Shown piece after piece: positions 15,710-23,355 of a DNA stretch of 64,000 nt; the first letter of the stretch is position 1; each line of letters begins with the position of its first letter. The position numbers and the translations under genes are program-made. Under the pieces are notes generated by a model that was given only the letters and a program-made list of their open reading frames with translations, was not told the DNA's origin and made no database searches. Origin of the DNA: an uncultured Bariatricus sp. (GTDB taxonomy: Bacteria; Bacillota; Clostridia; Lachnospirales; Lachnospiraceae); the NCBI GenBank assembly GCA_934320645.1, contig CAKRFP010000004.1:1-64000 (forward strand), read 5' to 3'.

Positions 15710-17470
15710 GTGGATAAAAAGGAATTTCAGGCAGACAGGGTTCTCGCGTATTTTAAAGCAGAATGGAAGATTCTTCTGATCGTAGCGGTATCCGGAATGA
15801 TCTACAACCTGGGGCTTTTTGCCGGACCGTGGTTTGAAGGAAAGATGACCGAATGTTTGGTGCAGATATTAAAGGGAACGGCGTACTTTTCCGATATGCT
15901 GATTCTGGTGACCGGCTATGTGGCAGCGATTGTCGTGGTGCAGATTTCCAGATATATCAAAAGATTCTACGTCAGAAGATTTGCAAATAATGTTAACCGG
16001 AAGATGAAGCAGGTCATTTACCGGAGCCTGGTCATGAAGAGCAGACCGAGCCTCCGTGAGGAAGGGGAAGGAGATGTGATGACGAAAGCAATCCTTGATG
16101 TGGATGACTGCGCGGAGGGAATGCGCAAATTTACAACGGAAATCTTTGATACAGGTGTAGCACTGGCGTCCTATGCCGGGATGCTGCTTTTTTATGACTG
16201 GCGACTGGCTTTGCTGTGTATGATCTTTCCACCGATATCCTATGTTACTGCTGAGAAGATGAAAAAAATGATCCAGCGTACCGGTGCGGCATATAAGAAA
16301 CAAGCAGGAATCTTAAGTGATGCGACACTTGACCGGGCAAAGAACGCGATCACCTATCGTGTGTTTGGCTGCGAGAGTGAAAGGAAAGAATCCTATGAAG
16401 AAAATCTGGAGGCTTATGAGAAATCAGCGGTAAAAGCAAATATCTGGAATGTGGCAATGCCACCGGTTTACCGGGTGATCTCGATGGCAGGTGTTCTTTT
16501 TATCTTATATTTCGGACAGAGAAATGTTCTTGGAACCGGATGGAAGACATGGAGTATTGCGGCATTTACCACTTTCCTGTCCTGTTTTGTCAAGCTGTCT
16601 GTGAAGTCTTCCAGCGCAGCGAAGCTGTTCAATGCGGTTCATAAAGCACAGGTGTCCTGGAGGCGGATCAAACCACTGATGCATACGGAGGTGGAAAACG
16701 GCGAAGAAGAGGAGCCGGTATCGAAAGAAAATATCAGCCAGACGGGGAATCTGGAAGTACAGCATTTAAGCTTTGCATATCCAGATGGGAAACAGATTCT
16801 GAATGATATTTCTTTTACGGCAAAGCCTGGACAGATCATCGGAATCACCGGCGCAGTAGCGTGCGGAAAATCCACGCTTGGAAAAGTATTTCTGTGTGAA
16901 TATCCGTATGAAGGGAAGATCCGGTATCAGGGAGAAGAATTACAGAATCTGTCACAGAAAAAACTGGCAGATGTAGTTGGGTATCTGGGACACGATCCGG
17001 AGCTTTTCAATGATACACTGGAAAATAATATCTTAATGGGCGATCAGGTGAATGCGGAAGAACTGTTAAAAGCGGTATGTCTGGATCAGGAGGTTGCAGA
17101 AATGCCGGAAAAAATCCAGACACTGGCAGGAAACGGCGGTGTGTGTCTTTCGGGCGGACAGGCGCAGCGGCTTGCACTTGCCAGAACCTTATGCCACAAG
17201 AAACCGGTCATAATTCTGGATGATCCGTTTTCAGCACTCGACAGAAGCACGGAAAGGGAAATCTATGCGAATTTAAGGCAGATCACAAAGGATCAAATTG
17301 TGCTTTTGATTTCACACAGACTCTATCTGTTTCCACAGATGGATCAGGTGATCTGGATGGAGCGTGGAAAAACGGTGACAGGTACGCATGAGGAACTGGT
17401 GAAGAAGATACCGGAGTATAAAGAGCTTTTTGAAGTACAGGAAGGAGGCGTGGCAGATGAAGCAGAGTAA
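15710..17470 (+). CDS. ABC exporter subunit (fused membrane and ATPase domains), heterodimer partner A
   Basis: The 586-residue protein has an N-terminal six-helix exporter membrane domain (about 20-310) and a C-terminal ATPase domain. The ATPase has Walker A GAVACGKST, signature LSGGQAQRLALARTL, Walker B IILDDP and H-loop LISHR. The residue after the Walker B aspartate is Asp instead of the catalytic Glu, which is usual in the degenerate half of a heterodimer. The GTG at 15710 (GAAGGG upstream) is the likeliest start; an in-frame TTG lies at 15674. It overlaps the next gene by 14 nt, so the two subunits are co-translated. It exports an unknown, probably hydrophobic or peptide, substrate. Confidence 0.85.
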   Translation: MDKKEFQADRVLAYFKAEWKILLIVAVSGMIYNLGLFAGPWFEGKMTECLVQILKGTAYFSDMLILVTGYVAAIVVVQISRYIKRFYVRRFANNVNRKMKQVIYRSLVMKSRPSLREEGEGDVMTKAILDVDDCAEGMRKFTTEIFDTGVALASYAGMLLFYDWRLALLCMIFPPISYVTAEKMKKMIQRTGAAYKKQAGILSDATLDRAKNAITYRVFGCESERKESYEENLEAYEKSAVKANIWNVAMPPVYRVISMAGVLFILYFGQRNVLGTGWKTWSIAAFTTFLSCFVKLSVKSSSAAKLFNAVHKAQVSWRRIKPLMHTEVENGEEEEPVSKENISQTGNLEVQHLSFAYPDGKQILNDISFTAKPGQIIGITGAVACGKSTLGKVFLCEYPYEGKIRYQGEELQNLSQKKLADVVGYLGHDPELFNDTLENNILMGDQVNAEELLKAVCLDQEVAEMPEKIQTLAGNGGVCLSGGQAQRLALARTLCHKKPVIILDDPFSALDRSTEREIYANLRQITKDQIVLLISHRLYLFPQMDQVIWMERGKTVTGTHEELVKKIPEYKELFEVQEGGVADEAE

Positions 17471-19085
17471 TCAGGTAAGAACGATTATATTCCAGACGGT
17501 AAAAAGACAGAAAATCCTTTCTTTTGGAATTCTGGCAGCTGTGATCGGAGCCATTGTAACAGACCTTTTGCCGCCGCTGATCCTTGGAAAGATCATTGAC
17601 ACGATCACAGCCGGAAAAGCAGTGACCTTTGCCATGATCGTGCTGTACTTTGCGCTGCTTGCACTTACCGGATTTGCAGAGGCGGCGCGGGAAGGGATGC
17701 TGACTGTATTCGGACAGAAGATCACCCACGCACTCCGCAGCAGTTTGATGGGAAAATTTGTGAATCTTACTGCAGATGAGATCAATCGTCAGGAACCGGG
17801 AACGCTGGTTTCAAGGTTTGTAGGAGATGTGGATACCGTAGAGAATCTGTTCACATCCGGAATTATCAGCATGTTTGCAGATGCCTGCAAGATTATCAGT
17901 ATTCTTGTAGTAGTCTGGTTTCAGAATAAAGGATTGATGTTAGTGCTTCTGGTTGTACTGCCAGTATTATTTGCATATACAAGACACGTGCAGAAAAATA
18001 TGCTTACCGCACAGATCGAGAACCGCCGGGCAGTCGGAAGAGCATCTGGTCATGTTCCGGAGACGCTTCACAATATCTGCACGATCCATTGTCTGAAAAA
18101 AGAAAAATATATGGAAAAACGGTACGACCAGTATATAGGTGAGAGCTACCAGGCAATGGAGCGGACCAATTTTTATGATGCGATTTATTCACCGATCGTT
18201 CTGATTCTGAATGCAGTAGTTGTCGCAGTGGTGATGCTGTTTTCTGCAACAGGGAATCAGAAGGTACTGGTATTTTTCGGAATGTCGGCAGGAACGGCTG
18301 TGGCGGTCATGAACTATATTTCCCAGATCTTCACTCCGGTAGAAAGCCTTGGTATGGAGATCCAGACGATTCAGTCTGCGATTGCGGGAATCCACAGAAT
18401 CAATGAATTTTTTACACTGGAAGAAAAGAAAGAATCAGAAGAGCAGGAAAAAGCATCGCAGGAAGATACATTTGTGACATTTGAAGATGTGACTTTTGGA
18501 TACGATGAACAGGTAGTACTGGATCATATGAGTTTTCAGGTAAATACAGGAGAACAGGTGACATTAGCCGGAAGGACAGGGGCAGGAAAAAGCACGATCA
18601 TGAAGCTGCTTCTCGGACTTTATGAGCCACAGCTGGGGAAGGTTTTGATCGATGGTGTTCCGGTGACAAAGGTTTCTGAACAAGAGAGGCGAAGCCTGTA
18701 TGGATATGTAGAGCAGATATTCCATATGGTTCCTGGAACGGTGCGGGATCAGATTACCTTGTATGATGAAACGATTACAGATGAACAGGTGCGGAAGGTT
18801 GCAGGACTGACCGGTCTGGCAGAAACGATCGAAGAGATGGAAGATGGCTATGACACGGTGTGCATACCGGAGCTGTTTTCACAGGGACAGTGGCAGCTTT
18901 TGTCTATTGCAAGGGCGGCAGTTACAGAACCGAAACTTCTGCTTTTGGATGAGATCACGGCGAATCTGGATGCAGATACTGAAAAAGCGGTGATGACAGC
19001 GCTGAAACGAGTGGCAGAAAACCGGACGGTGATCTCCATTTCACACAGGACTTCGGCGGAGCTTGGGCGTGTGATTCCAGTATAA
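17457..19085 (+). CDS. ABC exporter subunit, heterodimer partner B
   Basis: The 542-residue protein has an exporter membrane domain (about 15-310) and an ATPase domain with Walker A GRTGAGKST, a degenerate signature FSQGQWQLLSIARA (LSGGQ expected), and Walker B LLLLDEIT with the catalytic Glu kept. Together with partner A this predicts one competent and one degenerate ATP site, as in BmrCD and TM287/288. GGAGG precedes the ATG at 17457, inside the end of partner A. The C-terminus after the H-loop (SISHR) is short, about 15 residues. A terminator follows. Confidence 0.85.
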   Translation: MKQSNQVRTIIFQTVKRQKILSFGILAAVIGAIVTDLLPPLILGKIIDTITAGKAVTFAMIVLYFALLALTGFAEAAREGMLTVFGQKITHALRSSLMGKFVNLTADEINRQEPGTLVSRFVGDVDTVENLFTSGIISMFADACKIISILVVVWFQNKGLMLVLLVVLPVLFAYTRHVQKNMLTAQIENRRAVGRASGHVPETLHNICTIHCLKKEKYMEKRYDQYIGESYQAMERTNFYDAIYSPIVLILNAVVVAVVMLFSATGNQKVLVFFGMSAGTAVAVMNYISQIFTPVESLGMEIQTIQSAIAGIHRINEFFTLEEKKESEEQEKASQEDTFVTFEDVTFGYDEQVVLDHMSFQVNTGEQVTLAGRTGAGKSTIMKLLLGLYEPQLGKVLIDGVPVTKVSEQERRSLYGYVEQIFHMVPGTVRDQITLYDETITDEQVRKVAGLTGLAETIEEMEDGYDTVCIPELFSQGQWQLLSIARAAVTEPKLLLLDEITANLDADTEKAVMTALKRVAENRTVISISHRTSAELGRVIPV

Positions 19086-19088
19086 TTG

Positions 19089-19146
19089 AAAAAAGGTTGT
19101 GCGATTTATAAGATAGGGTGAAGAGAAGAATCGCATAACCTTTTTT
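19089..19146 (+). terminator. Rho-independent terminator of the ABC exporter pair
   Basis: AAAAAAGGTT and TGCGATT pair with AATCGCA and AACCTTTTTT. The flanking A and T runs would let it work for both the exporter genes and the convergent AraC remnant. Confidence 0.85.
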
Positions 19147-19170
19147 ATAGCAATCAAGTGGAAGTTAACA

Positions 19171-19419
19171 TCATTTTTTTTGTATCAGCCTACGGTATTC
19201 GCAAGGAGTCATCTGATATTTTTTTTGAAAAAGCTGATAAAAAAATCCTTTATTATGATACCCGACATCTGCTGCAATTTCTTCGACACTTTTGGAAGTA
19301 GTCCGCAAAAGATAAAGAGACTGCTCTAAACGTATTTTCTGTAAATAAGCAGAATAGGTCATTCCGGTTTCAGCTTTGATCAGCCGGTTATAGTAGTCTT
19401 CCTGGAAATGAAAACATTT
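19171..19419 (-). pseudogene. AraC-family DNA-binding domain remnant
   Basis: The 82-residue open minus-strand frame reads EDYYNRLIKAETGMTYSAYL, then RTTSKSVEEIAADVGYHNKG and FYQLFQKKYQMTPCEYRRL. This is the second half of the first helix-turn-helix and the complete second one of an AraC/XylS domain. No start codon precedes the conserved part: the frame is closed by a TGA at 19422-19420, which lies within the upstream operator of the Fur-family gene. The N-terminal sensor and most of the first helix-turn-helix are lost. An internal ATG at 19362 would give only 63 residues. Confidence 0.75.
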
Positions 19420-19471
19420 TCAAATTTCATTGACATATAAAAATAGTGTGATAAAATGAAAACGATTTCCA
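19409..19471. promoter_or_regulatory. Promoter of the Fur-family gene flanked by two operator-like palindromes
   Basis: TTGACA (19430-19435) and TAAAAT (19452-19457) are 16 bp apart. Upstream is the perfect palindrome TGAAAACATTTTCA (19409-19422). Across the start region is the related imperfect TGAAAACGATTTCCA (19457-19471). Two copies of one AT-rich palindrome around its own promoter fit autoregulation by the Fur/Zur protein encoded next. Confidence 0.6.
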
Positions 19472-19492
19472 AATTGAAGGGAGGAGGTCAGT

Positions 19493-19909
19493 ATGGCAAA
19501 AGCACCATATAAAACAAAACAAATGACCGAAATACTTACCTTCCTGAAATCGGTACAGGGAAGACATGTTACTGTGAATGAAATCTGCGATTTTTTCAGG
19601 GAAAAAGGGATTTCCGTCGGAACCACGACCATTTACCGTCATCTGGAGAAGATGGTGAAAGAAGGTCTGGTCGCGAAGTATGTAGTAGACGGTTCGAGCA
19701 GTGCCTGTTTTGAATATATCGGAGATCATGGGGAAGAACATGAAAACTGCTATCATTGTAAATGTGAGAAATGTGGAAAGCTGATCCATTTACAGTGCAA
19801 TGAGGTAGAAAGCTTAAAACAGCATATGCAGCAGCATCATGATTTTCAGATGGATTCGCATCGTACCATATTTTACGGAATCTGCGGTGAATGCAGTAAG
19901 AAAGAATAG
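19493..19909 (+). CDS. Fur-family metal-dependent repressor, Zur-like
   Basis: The 138-residue protein has an N-terminal winged helix (VGTTTIYRHLEKMVKEGLV) and a C-terminal dimerisation domain. The C-terminal domain has the structural zinc cysteines CEKC and CGEC and a second metal site near GKLIHLQC plus the downstream His-rich stretch HMQQHHDF. A cysteine in the GKLIHLxC position is common in Zur rather than PerR or iron Fur, so zinc sensing is likely but not proven. GGAGGAGG precedes the ATG. Two palindromes flank its promoter, suggesting autoregulation. It heads a run of small membrane-associated genes (19952-22762) that may be its regulon. Confidence 0.85.
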   Translation: MAKAPYKTKQMTEILTFLKSVQGRHVTVNEICDFFREKGISVGTTTIYRHLEKMVKEGLVAKYVVDGSSSACFEYIGDHGEEHENCYHCKCEKCGKLIHLQCNEVESLKQHMQQHHDFQMDSHRTIFYGICGECSKKE

Positions 19910-19951
19910 ATAAAATTTATTAACAGATGAAATCTGGGAAAGGAGAAGAAG

Positions 19952-20251
19952 ATGGATACAGGAAAGAAAAAAAGTATGGCAGCGGTTATATGTATTTTTC
20001 TTATATTTGTAACCTTTGCTTCTCTTTTTTATGTTGCCAGAGAGGAAAATCATAACTGTACGGGAAAGGACTGCCCGATCTGTGCCTGCGTTCATCAGGC
20101 AAAGCAGGTCCTTCGGAATCTGGAAACAACACCTGCAGTGGGATTTTTCGCCAATCCGGTGATCTTTATCGCAGAAACTGTTGCTTTACCGGGGCTCTGG
20201 ATCATTTTGTCCATTTCGTTAGTTCATCAAAAGGTAAGATTAAACGATTGA
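19952..20251 (+). CDS. Small membrane protein with Cys/His cluster, Zur-linked
   Basis: The 99-residue protein has a membrane helix at about 9-28, then NHNCTGKDCPICACVH, which places His 34, Cys 36, Cys 41, Cys 44, Cys 46 and His 48 just outside the membrane, and a second hydrophobic segment at about 68-90. The cluster looks like a metal-binding loop. AAAGGAG precedes the ATG. It begins 42 bp after the Zur-like gene and ends before a terminator, so it is co-transcribed with the repressor. I do not know a named family. A role in zinc sensing, capture or delivery at the membrane is inferred only from the residues and the neighbour. Confidence 0.75.
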   Translation: MDTGKKKSMAAVICIFLIFVTFASLFYVAREENHNCTGKDCPICACVHQAKQVLRNLETTPAVGFFANPVIFIAETVALPGLWIILSISLVHQKVRLND

Positions 20252-20271
20252 ATAAAACTTTTTATAAAGCA

Positions 20272-20303
20272 GAAAGGGTATGAAAAGCCATACCTTTCTT
20301 TTT
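20272..20303 (+). terminator. Rho-independent terminator between the Zur gene pair and the next cassette
   Basis: GAAAGGGTATG pairs with CATACCTTTC (one bulged G) around AAAAGC and is followed by TTTTTG. An apparent ATG start at 20280 lies within this hairpin. Confidence 0.75.
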
Positions 20304-20346
20304 GTGTACCATTTTTTAATAAGTGTAGATAATGGAGGTTTTATTC

Positions 20347-20861
20347 ATGAAAATGTAAGCGGCAAAAAGAAAGTGAATAACGGGAAATCCGTTAATGATG
20401 TATTAGAGAAACAGACAAAAGCAGAAGAGCAGAAGGAACAGACAGAGGAAAAGGACAAGAAAAAAGAAAGTGCAGATACTTCAGAAAATACGGGGACAGA
20501 AGATGTAGATTATGATCTTACAGAAATGAACAGTGATATGGTCTACGCAACAGTTTACCAGATGATGGTGGAACCGGAGCAGTATGAAGGAAAAACAATC
20601 CGGATCGACGGGATTTATTATATAAGTAAGGATGAAGCGACAGGGAATATCTATCATTTTTGCGTGATCAAAGATGCGCTGGCGTGCTGCGCGCAGGGAC
20701 TGGAATTTGTCCGGAAAAATGAGGAAGAATTGCCGAATGAAGATTATCCGGAACAGGAAACAGAAATTATCGTTCAGGGAACATTTGAGACATATAAAGA
20801 ACCAAATGATGAGACCTTGTATTGCAGGATTGCAGATGCGGATATGCAGATAAAAGAATAA
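20347..20861 (+). pseudogene. DUF1980-like lipoprotein gene that appears to have lost its signal peptide
   Basis: A strong GGAGG (20334-20338) leads to ATG 20347, but that frame reads only ATG AAA ATG TAA. The conserved reading frame lies in another phase, beginning GKKKVNNGKSVNDVLEKQ, followed by an acidic linker and a domain with YEGKTIRIDGIYY and DALACCAQGLEF. The CC pair and beta-rich pattern resemble the C-terminal DUF1980/TIGR03943 proteins linked to zinc regulation. The bases TGTAAGCGGC just before look like the remains of a Cys-Ser-Gly lipobox end, so a deletion seems to have removed the hydrophobic signal and shifted the frame. In-frame alternatives are ATG 20280 inside a terminator, or GTG 20373, without good ribosome sites. 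Confidence 0.55.
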
Positions 20862-20879
20862 GAAGAGAAAAGATAGATT

Positions 20880-21998
20880 ATGAAGAAATACGGGAAAAAG
20901 ATTAGCAGATATTTGATGAAAAACAAAAGAGGAAGATTTTATTGTGTGGCAGGTGTGTTGTATCTGCTGGCAATTTTGTTTGTCATGAATGATGCCTGGC
21001 TGTATCAGACACCGATCGTGAAAGTGACAAAAGTGGTGACAATTGTAGAAGGGAAAAGTAAAAGTACCCGTGGAACAGAAGAAACGAAATATAAGCAGAG
21101 TCTTTATGGCAAGATCATAAACGGAGAAGACAAAGGAAAAGAAGTCCGGATTGCCAATGAATACACAACAACGGAAATGCTTGCTCAAAAATACCATAAA
21201 GGTGACCGGGTATTTTATAAGGGATCATCGATCATTGGAGTAAAGCGGGATACGATGCTGGCTGTTATGCTTGGATTCCTTGCGCTTCTGCTCCTTGGGA
21301 TTGCCGGACGGCAGGGTGGTTTGACGATCATAACAGCAATGCTGAATATCTTGATTTTTGTGATCGGTTTCTGGATGGCGGATGACACATCGGAAATTCT
21401 GAGTATATGCAGCAGACTGATCCTTTTTTTCGCAGTGGTAACGCTTGTTGGATTAAATGGAATCCACAGGAAAACTTTTGCCGCACTATTGACAACACTA
21501 TGTGTCCTGCTTATGATCATGGGGATATTTGATCTTGTTATGCAGCATATGGAAGAACTGGATTATTCGACGATGGAATATCTGGGCAGTATTGATAATC
21601 CGGATGAAATTTTCCATGCAGAGATCCTGTTGTCAGGACTCGGTGCCATCATGGATGTGGCGGTTGCCATATCGGTGGCTTTAAGCGAGATTGTTGAGCA
21701 GAAACCGGAAGTAAAATTTGTGGAACTTTTCCGTTCGGGCAGAGAGATCGGATATGACATTATGGGAACAATGATCAATGTGCTGTTGTTTGTGTTTGGC
21801 TGCGGTCTGATTCCTACATGTTTGATCCGGATGAACAATGAGGTGCGTTTTGTTACCATTGTAAAATTGCATATTCCATGTGAATTATGCCGTTTCTTTG
21901 TAGAAAGTATCGGAATTGTACTGGCGATCCCAGTGTCTATTTTCATAACAGCAGTTATGATGAAACTATCTGTGAAAAAGAGGAAAAAAAGATGTTGA
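20880..21998 (+). CDS. YibE/F-family membrane protein, first of a pair
   Basis: The 372-residue protein has one N-terminal helix (about 22-38), then a soluble beta-rich domain (about 45-120) of the kind found ahead of YibE/F membrane domains, then about seven hydrophobic segments. The core carries GLGAIMDVAVAISVALSEI and GYDIMGTMINVLLFVF, both characteristic of YibE/F. The function of the family is unknown, and transport is often guessed. It lies 18 bp after the CC-motif gene and overlaps the next YibE/F gene by 7 nt, so the pair probably forms a heteromeric membrane complex. The link to zinc is inferred from the Zur-like gene upstream. The ribosome site (AAGAGAAAAG) is weak, suggesting translational coupling. 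Confidence 0.8.
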   Translation: MKKYGKKISRYLMKNKRGRFYCVAGVLYLLAILFVMNDAWLYQTPIVKVTKVVTIVEGKSKSTRGTEETKYKQSLYGKIINGEDKGKEVRIANEYTTTEMLAQKYHKGDRVFYKGSSIIGVKRDTMLAVMLGFLALLLLGIAGRQGGLTIITAMLNILIFVIGFWMADDTSEILSICSRLILFFAVVTLVGLNGIHRKTFAALLTTLCVLLMIMGIFDLVMQHMEELDYSTMEYLGSIDNPDEIFHAEILLSGLGAIMDVAVAISVALSEIVEQKPEVKFVELFRSGREIGYDIMGTMINVLLFVFGCGLIPTCLIRMNNEVRFVTIVKLHIPCELCRFFVESIGIVLAIPVSIFITAVMMKLSVKKRKKRC

Positions 21999-22762
21999 TC
22001 ATATTGGGACTGATTCTAATGATAGTAGTAGTGCTTGTCGGAGGGGACAGAGGCGCCATGTCTCTGATCGCTCTGGCGGGAAATATTTTGTGCCTGAGCC
22101 TTGCAATCTGGCTTTATGCCGTCGGAGCACCCGTGTTTCTGGTTACTGTAAGTGCAGGAATTTTTATTTCCTGTATCACTTTGTTTTATCAAAATGGGAC
22201 GAATATTAAAACCTGGAGTGCATTTCTTGCGGTTGCAATTACAATGTGTGTGTTATTTGCATTTATTTATCTGGTCGTATGGAAAAGTGGGGCGGGAGGC
22301 TTGAATGAGATCCAGGCAGCCGGAGAAGATGTTTTCTATTATAATATGAACCTGGATATCAGTATGCCCAAGGTTGCAACAGCCGTAATCGTACTCAGCA
22401 CGTTAGGAGCTGTGATCGATATGGCGCTGACAGTAACAACTTCCGTATATGAGGTGAAATGTCATAAGTCAGATATCAAAATGAACAAACTGGTTCAAAG
22501 TGGAATGAAGATTGGAAAAGATGTGATCGGAACAACTGTTAATACGTTATTGTTTGCATATCTGGGAGAATCGCTGTTGTTATTCGCGTATTTGAGAATG
22601 CAGAATTATTCCATTGAGCTGTTGCTCAACTCCAAAATTCTTTTTCAGAACTGCATTTCCATGATTTTTGGAGCAATTGCCTGCATAATGGTAATGCCGG
22701 TTTCAGCGGTTCTGATCGCAAAAAACTGTGAGCTTTTTGATTGGATGGAAAATAGTAAATAG
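21992..22762 (+). CDS. YibE/F-family membrane protein, second of a pair
   Basis: The 256-residue protein has about seven hydrophobic segments and no soluble N-domain. It repeats the family core: STLGAVIDMALTVTTSVYEV and GKDVIGTTVNTLLFAYLGES. The ATG at 21992 lies inside the last codons of the first YibE/F gene (GAGG upstream); a longer frame from 21887 is only a read-through of that gene. The strong parallel with the neighbour's core suggests duplication and divergence into two subunits. No enzyme motif is visible. Confidence 0.8.
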   Translation: MLIILGLILMIVVVLVGGDRGAMSLIALAGNILCLSLAIWLYAVGAPVFLVTVSAGIFISCITLFYQNGTNIKTWSAFLAVAITMCVLFAFIYLVVWKSGAGGLNEIQAAGEDVFYYNMNLDISMPKVATAVIVLSTLGAVIDMALTVTTSVYEVKCHKSDIKMNKLVQSGMKIGKDVIGTTVNTLLFAYLGESLLLFAYLRMQNYSIELLLNSKILFQNCISMIFGAIACIMVMPVSAVLIAKNCELFDWMENSK

Positions 22763-22766
22763 CAGG

Positions 22767-22796
22767 TTGACAACAGGGAAATACCTGTGATAAACT
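22767..22796 (+). promoter_or_regulatory. Promoter of the MarR-ABC operon
   Basis: TTGACA (22767-22772) and TAAACT (22791-22796) are 18 bp apart, with a small CAGG/CCTG hairpin in the spacer. Confidence 0.55.
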
Positions 22797-22808
22797 TGTT
22801 TAGAATCG

Positions 22809-22853
22809 AACTGTTTATGAATGAACAATTTATTCATGAACAGTTTTCTTTTT
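22809..22853 (+). promoter_or_regulatory. Long inverted repeat in the MarR leader: operator or attenuator
   Basis: AACTGTTTATGAAT (22809-22822) and ATTCATGAACAGTT (22832-22845) form a 14-bp inverted repeat with one mismatch and a 9-nt loop, followed by TTCTTTTTTT. As DNA it is a typical MarR-size palindrome at the transcription start; as RNA it looks like a terminator ahead of the MarR coding region (start 22888). It may also terminate transcripts from the YibE/F genes. Confidence 0.6.
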
Positions 22854-22887
22854 TTGAAGAAGCAAAAAGTGGAAGGAGGAAAGTCAT

Positions 22888-23355
22888 TTGTGTGAAGGAT
22901 GTGAAGAGCGAATCCACGTGGGACATCAGGTGCACCGGATAGACCGTTCGATTTCAAAACTGCTGGAAATGCGTGTAAAAGAAGAAGGACTGGATGAGAT
23001 TGCCCTGATGCATGGCTGGATCTTACGCTATCTATATGAACATCAGGATAAGGAAATTTATCAGAAAGATATAGAAAAGTATTTTGGTATCTGCCGTTCA
23101 GCGGTAACAAATATTATCCAGACTCTGGAGAAAAAAGGGTATATCTGCCGTGCATCGGTTGCAAGTGATGCGCGTCTGAAAAAAGTAATGCTGACAGAAA
23201 AAGGACGGGAAAACCATGAAAAACTGGGAGAAATTTTTCAGAAAATGGATGCACAATTGGAAGAAGGCATTACAGAAGAAGAATTACATGCATTTATGCA
23301 TGTGATCGATAAAGTTTATTACAATATGGAAAAAATGAAAGGAGAGAATTCATGA
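22888..23355 (+). CDS. MarR-family transcriptional regulator
   Basis: The 155-residue protein has the winged helix at about residues 50-110: IYQKDIEKYFGICRSAVTNI, then LEKKGYICRASVASDARLKK, with the MarR wing Asp-Ala-Arg. Its N-terminus (CEGCEERIHVGHQVHR) carries two cysteines and two histidines, so metal or redox input is conceivable. It starts with TTG, chosen because GGAGG lies eight bases upstream. Its stop overlaps the start of the first ABC gene (ATGA), and a palindrome covers its own leader, so it most likely represses itself and the exporter until an inducer binds. Confidence 0.88.
   Translation: MCEGCEERIHVGHQVHRIDRSISKLLEMRVKEEGLDEIALMHGWILRYLYEHQDKEIYQKDIEKYFGICRSAVTNIIQTLEKKGYICRASVASDARLKKVMLTEKGRENHEKLGEIFQKMDAQLEEGITEEELHAFMHVIDKVYYNMEKMKGENS

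Noticed and set aside
20280..20350. ATG at 20280 as the start of the CC-motif lipoprotein
   Set aside because: The ATG lies inside a rho-independent terminator hairpin and the encoded leader is not a normal signal peptide; a strong ribosome site further on points elsewhere.
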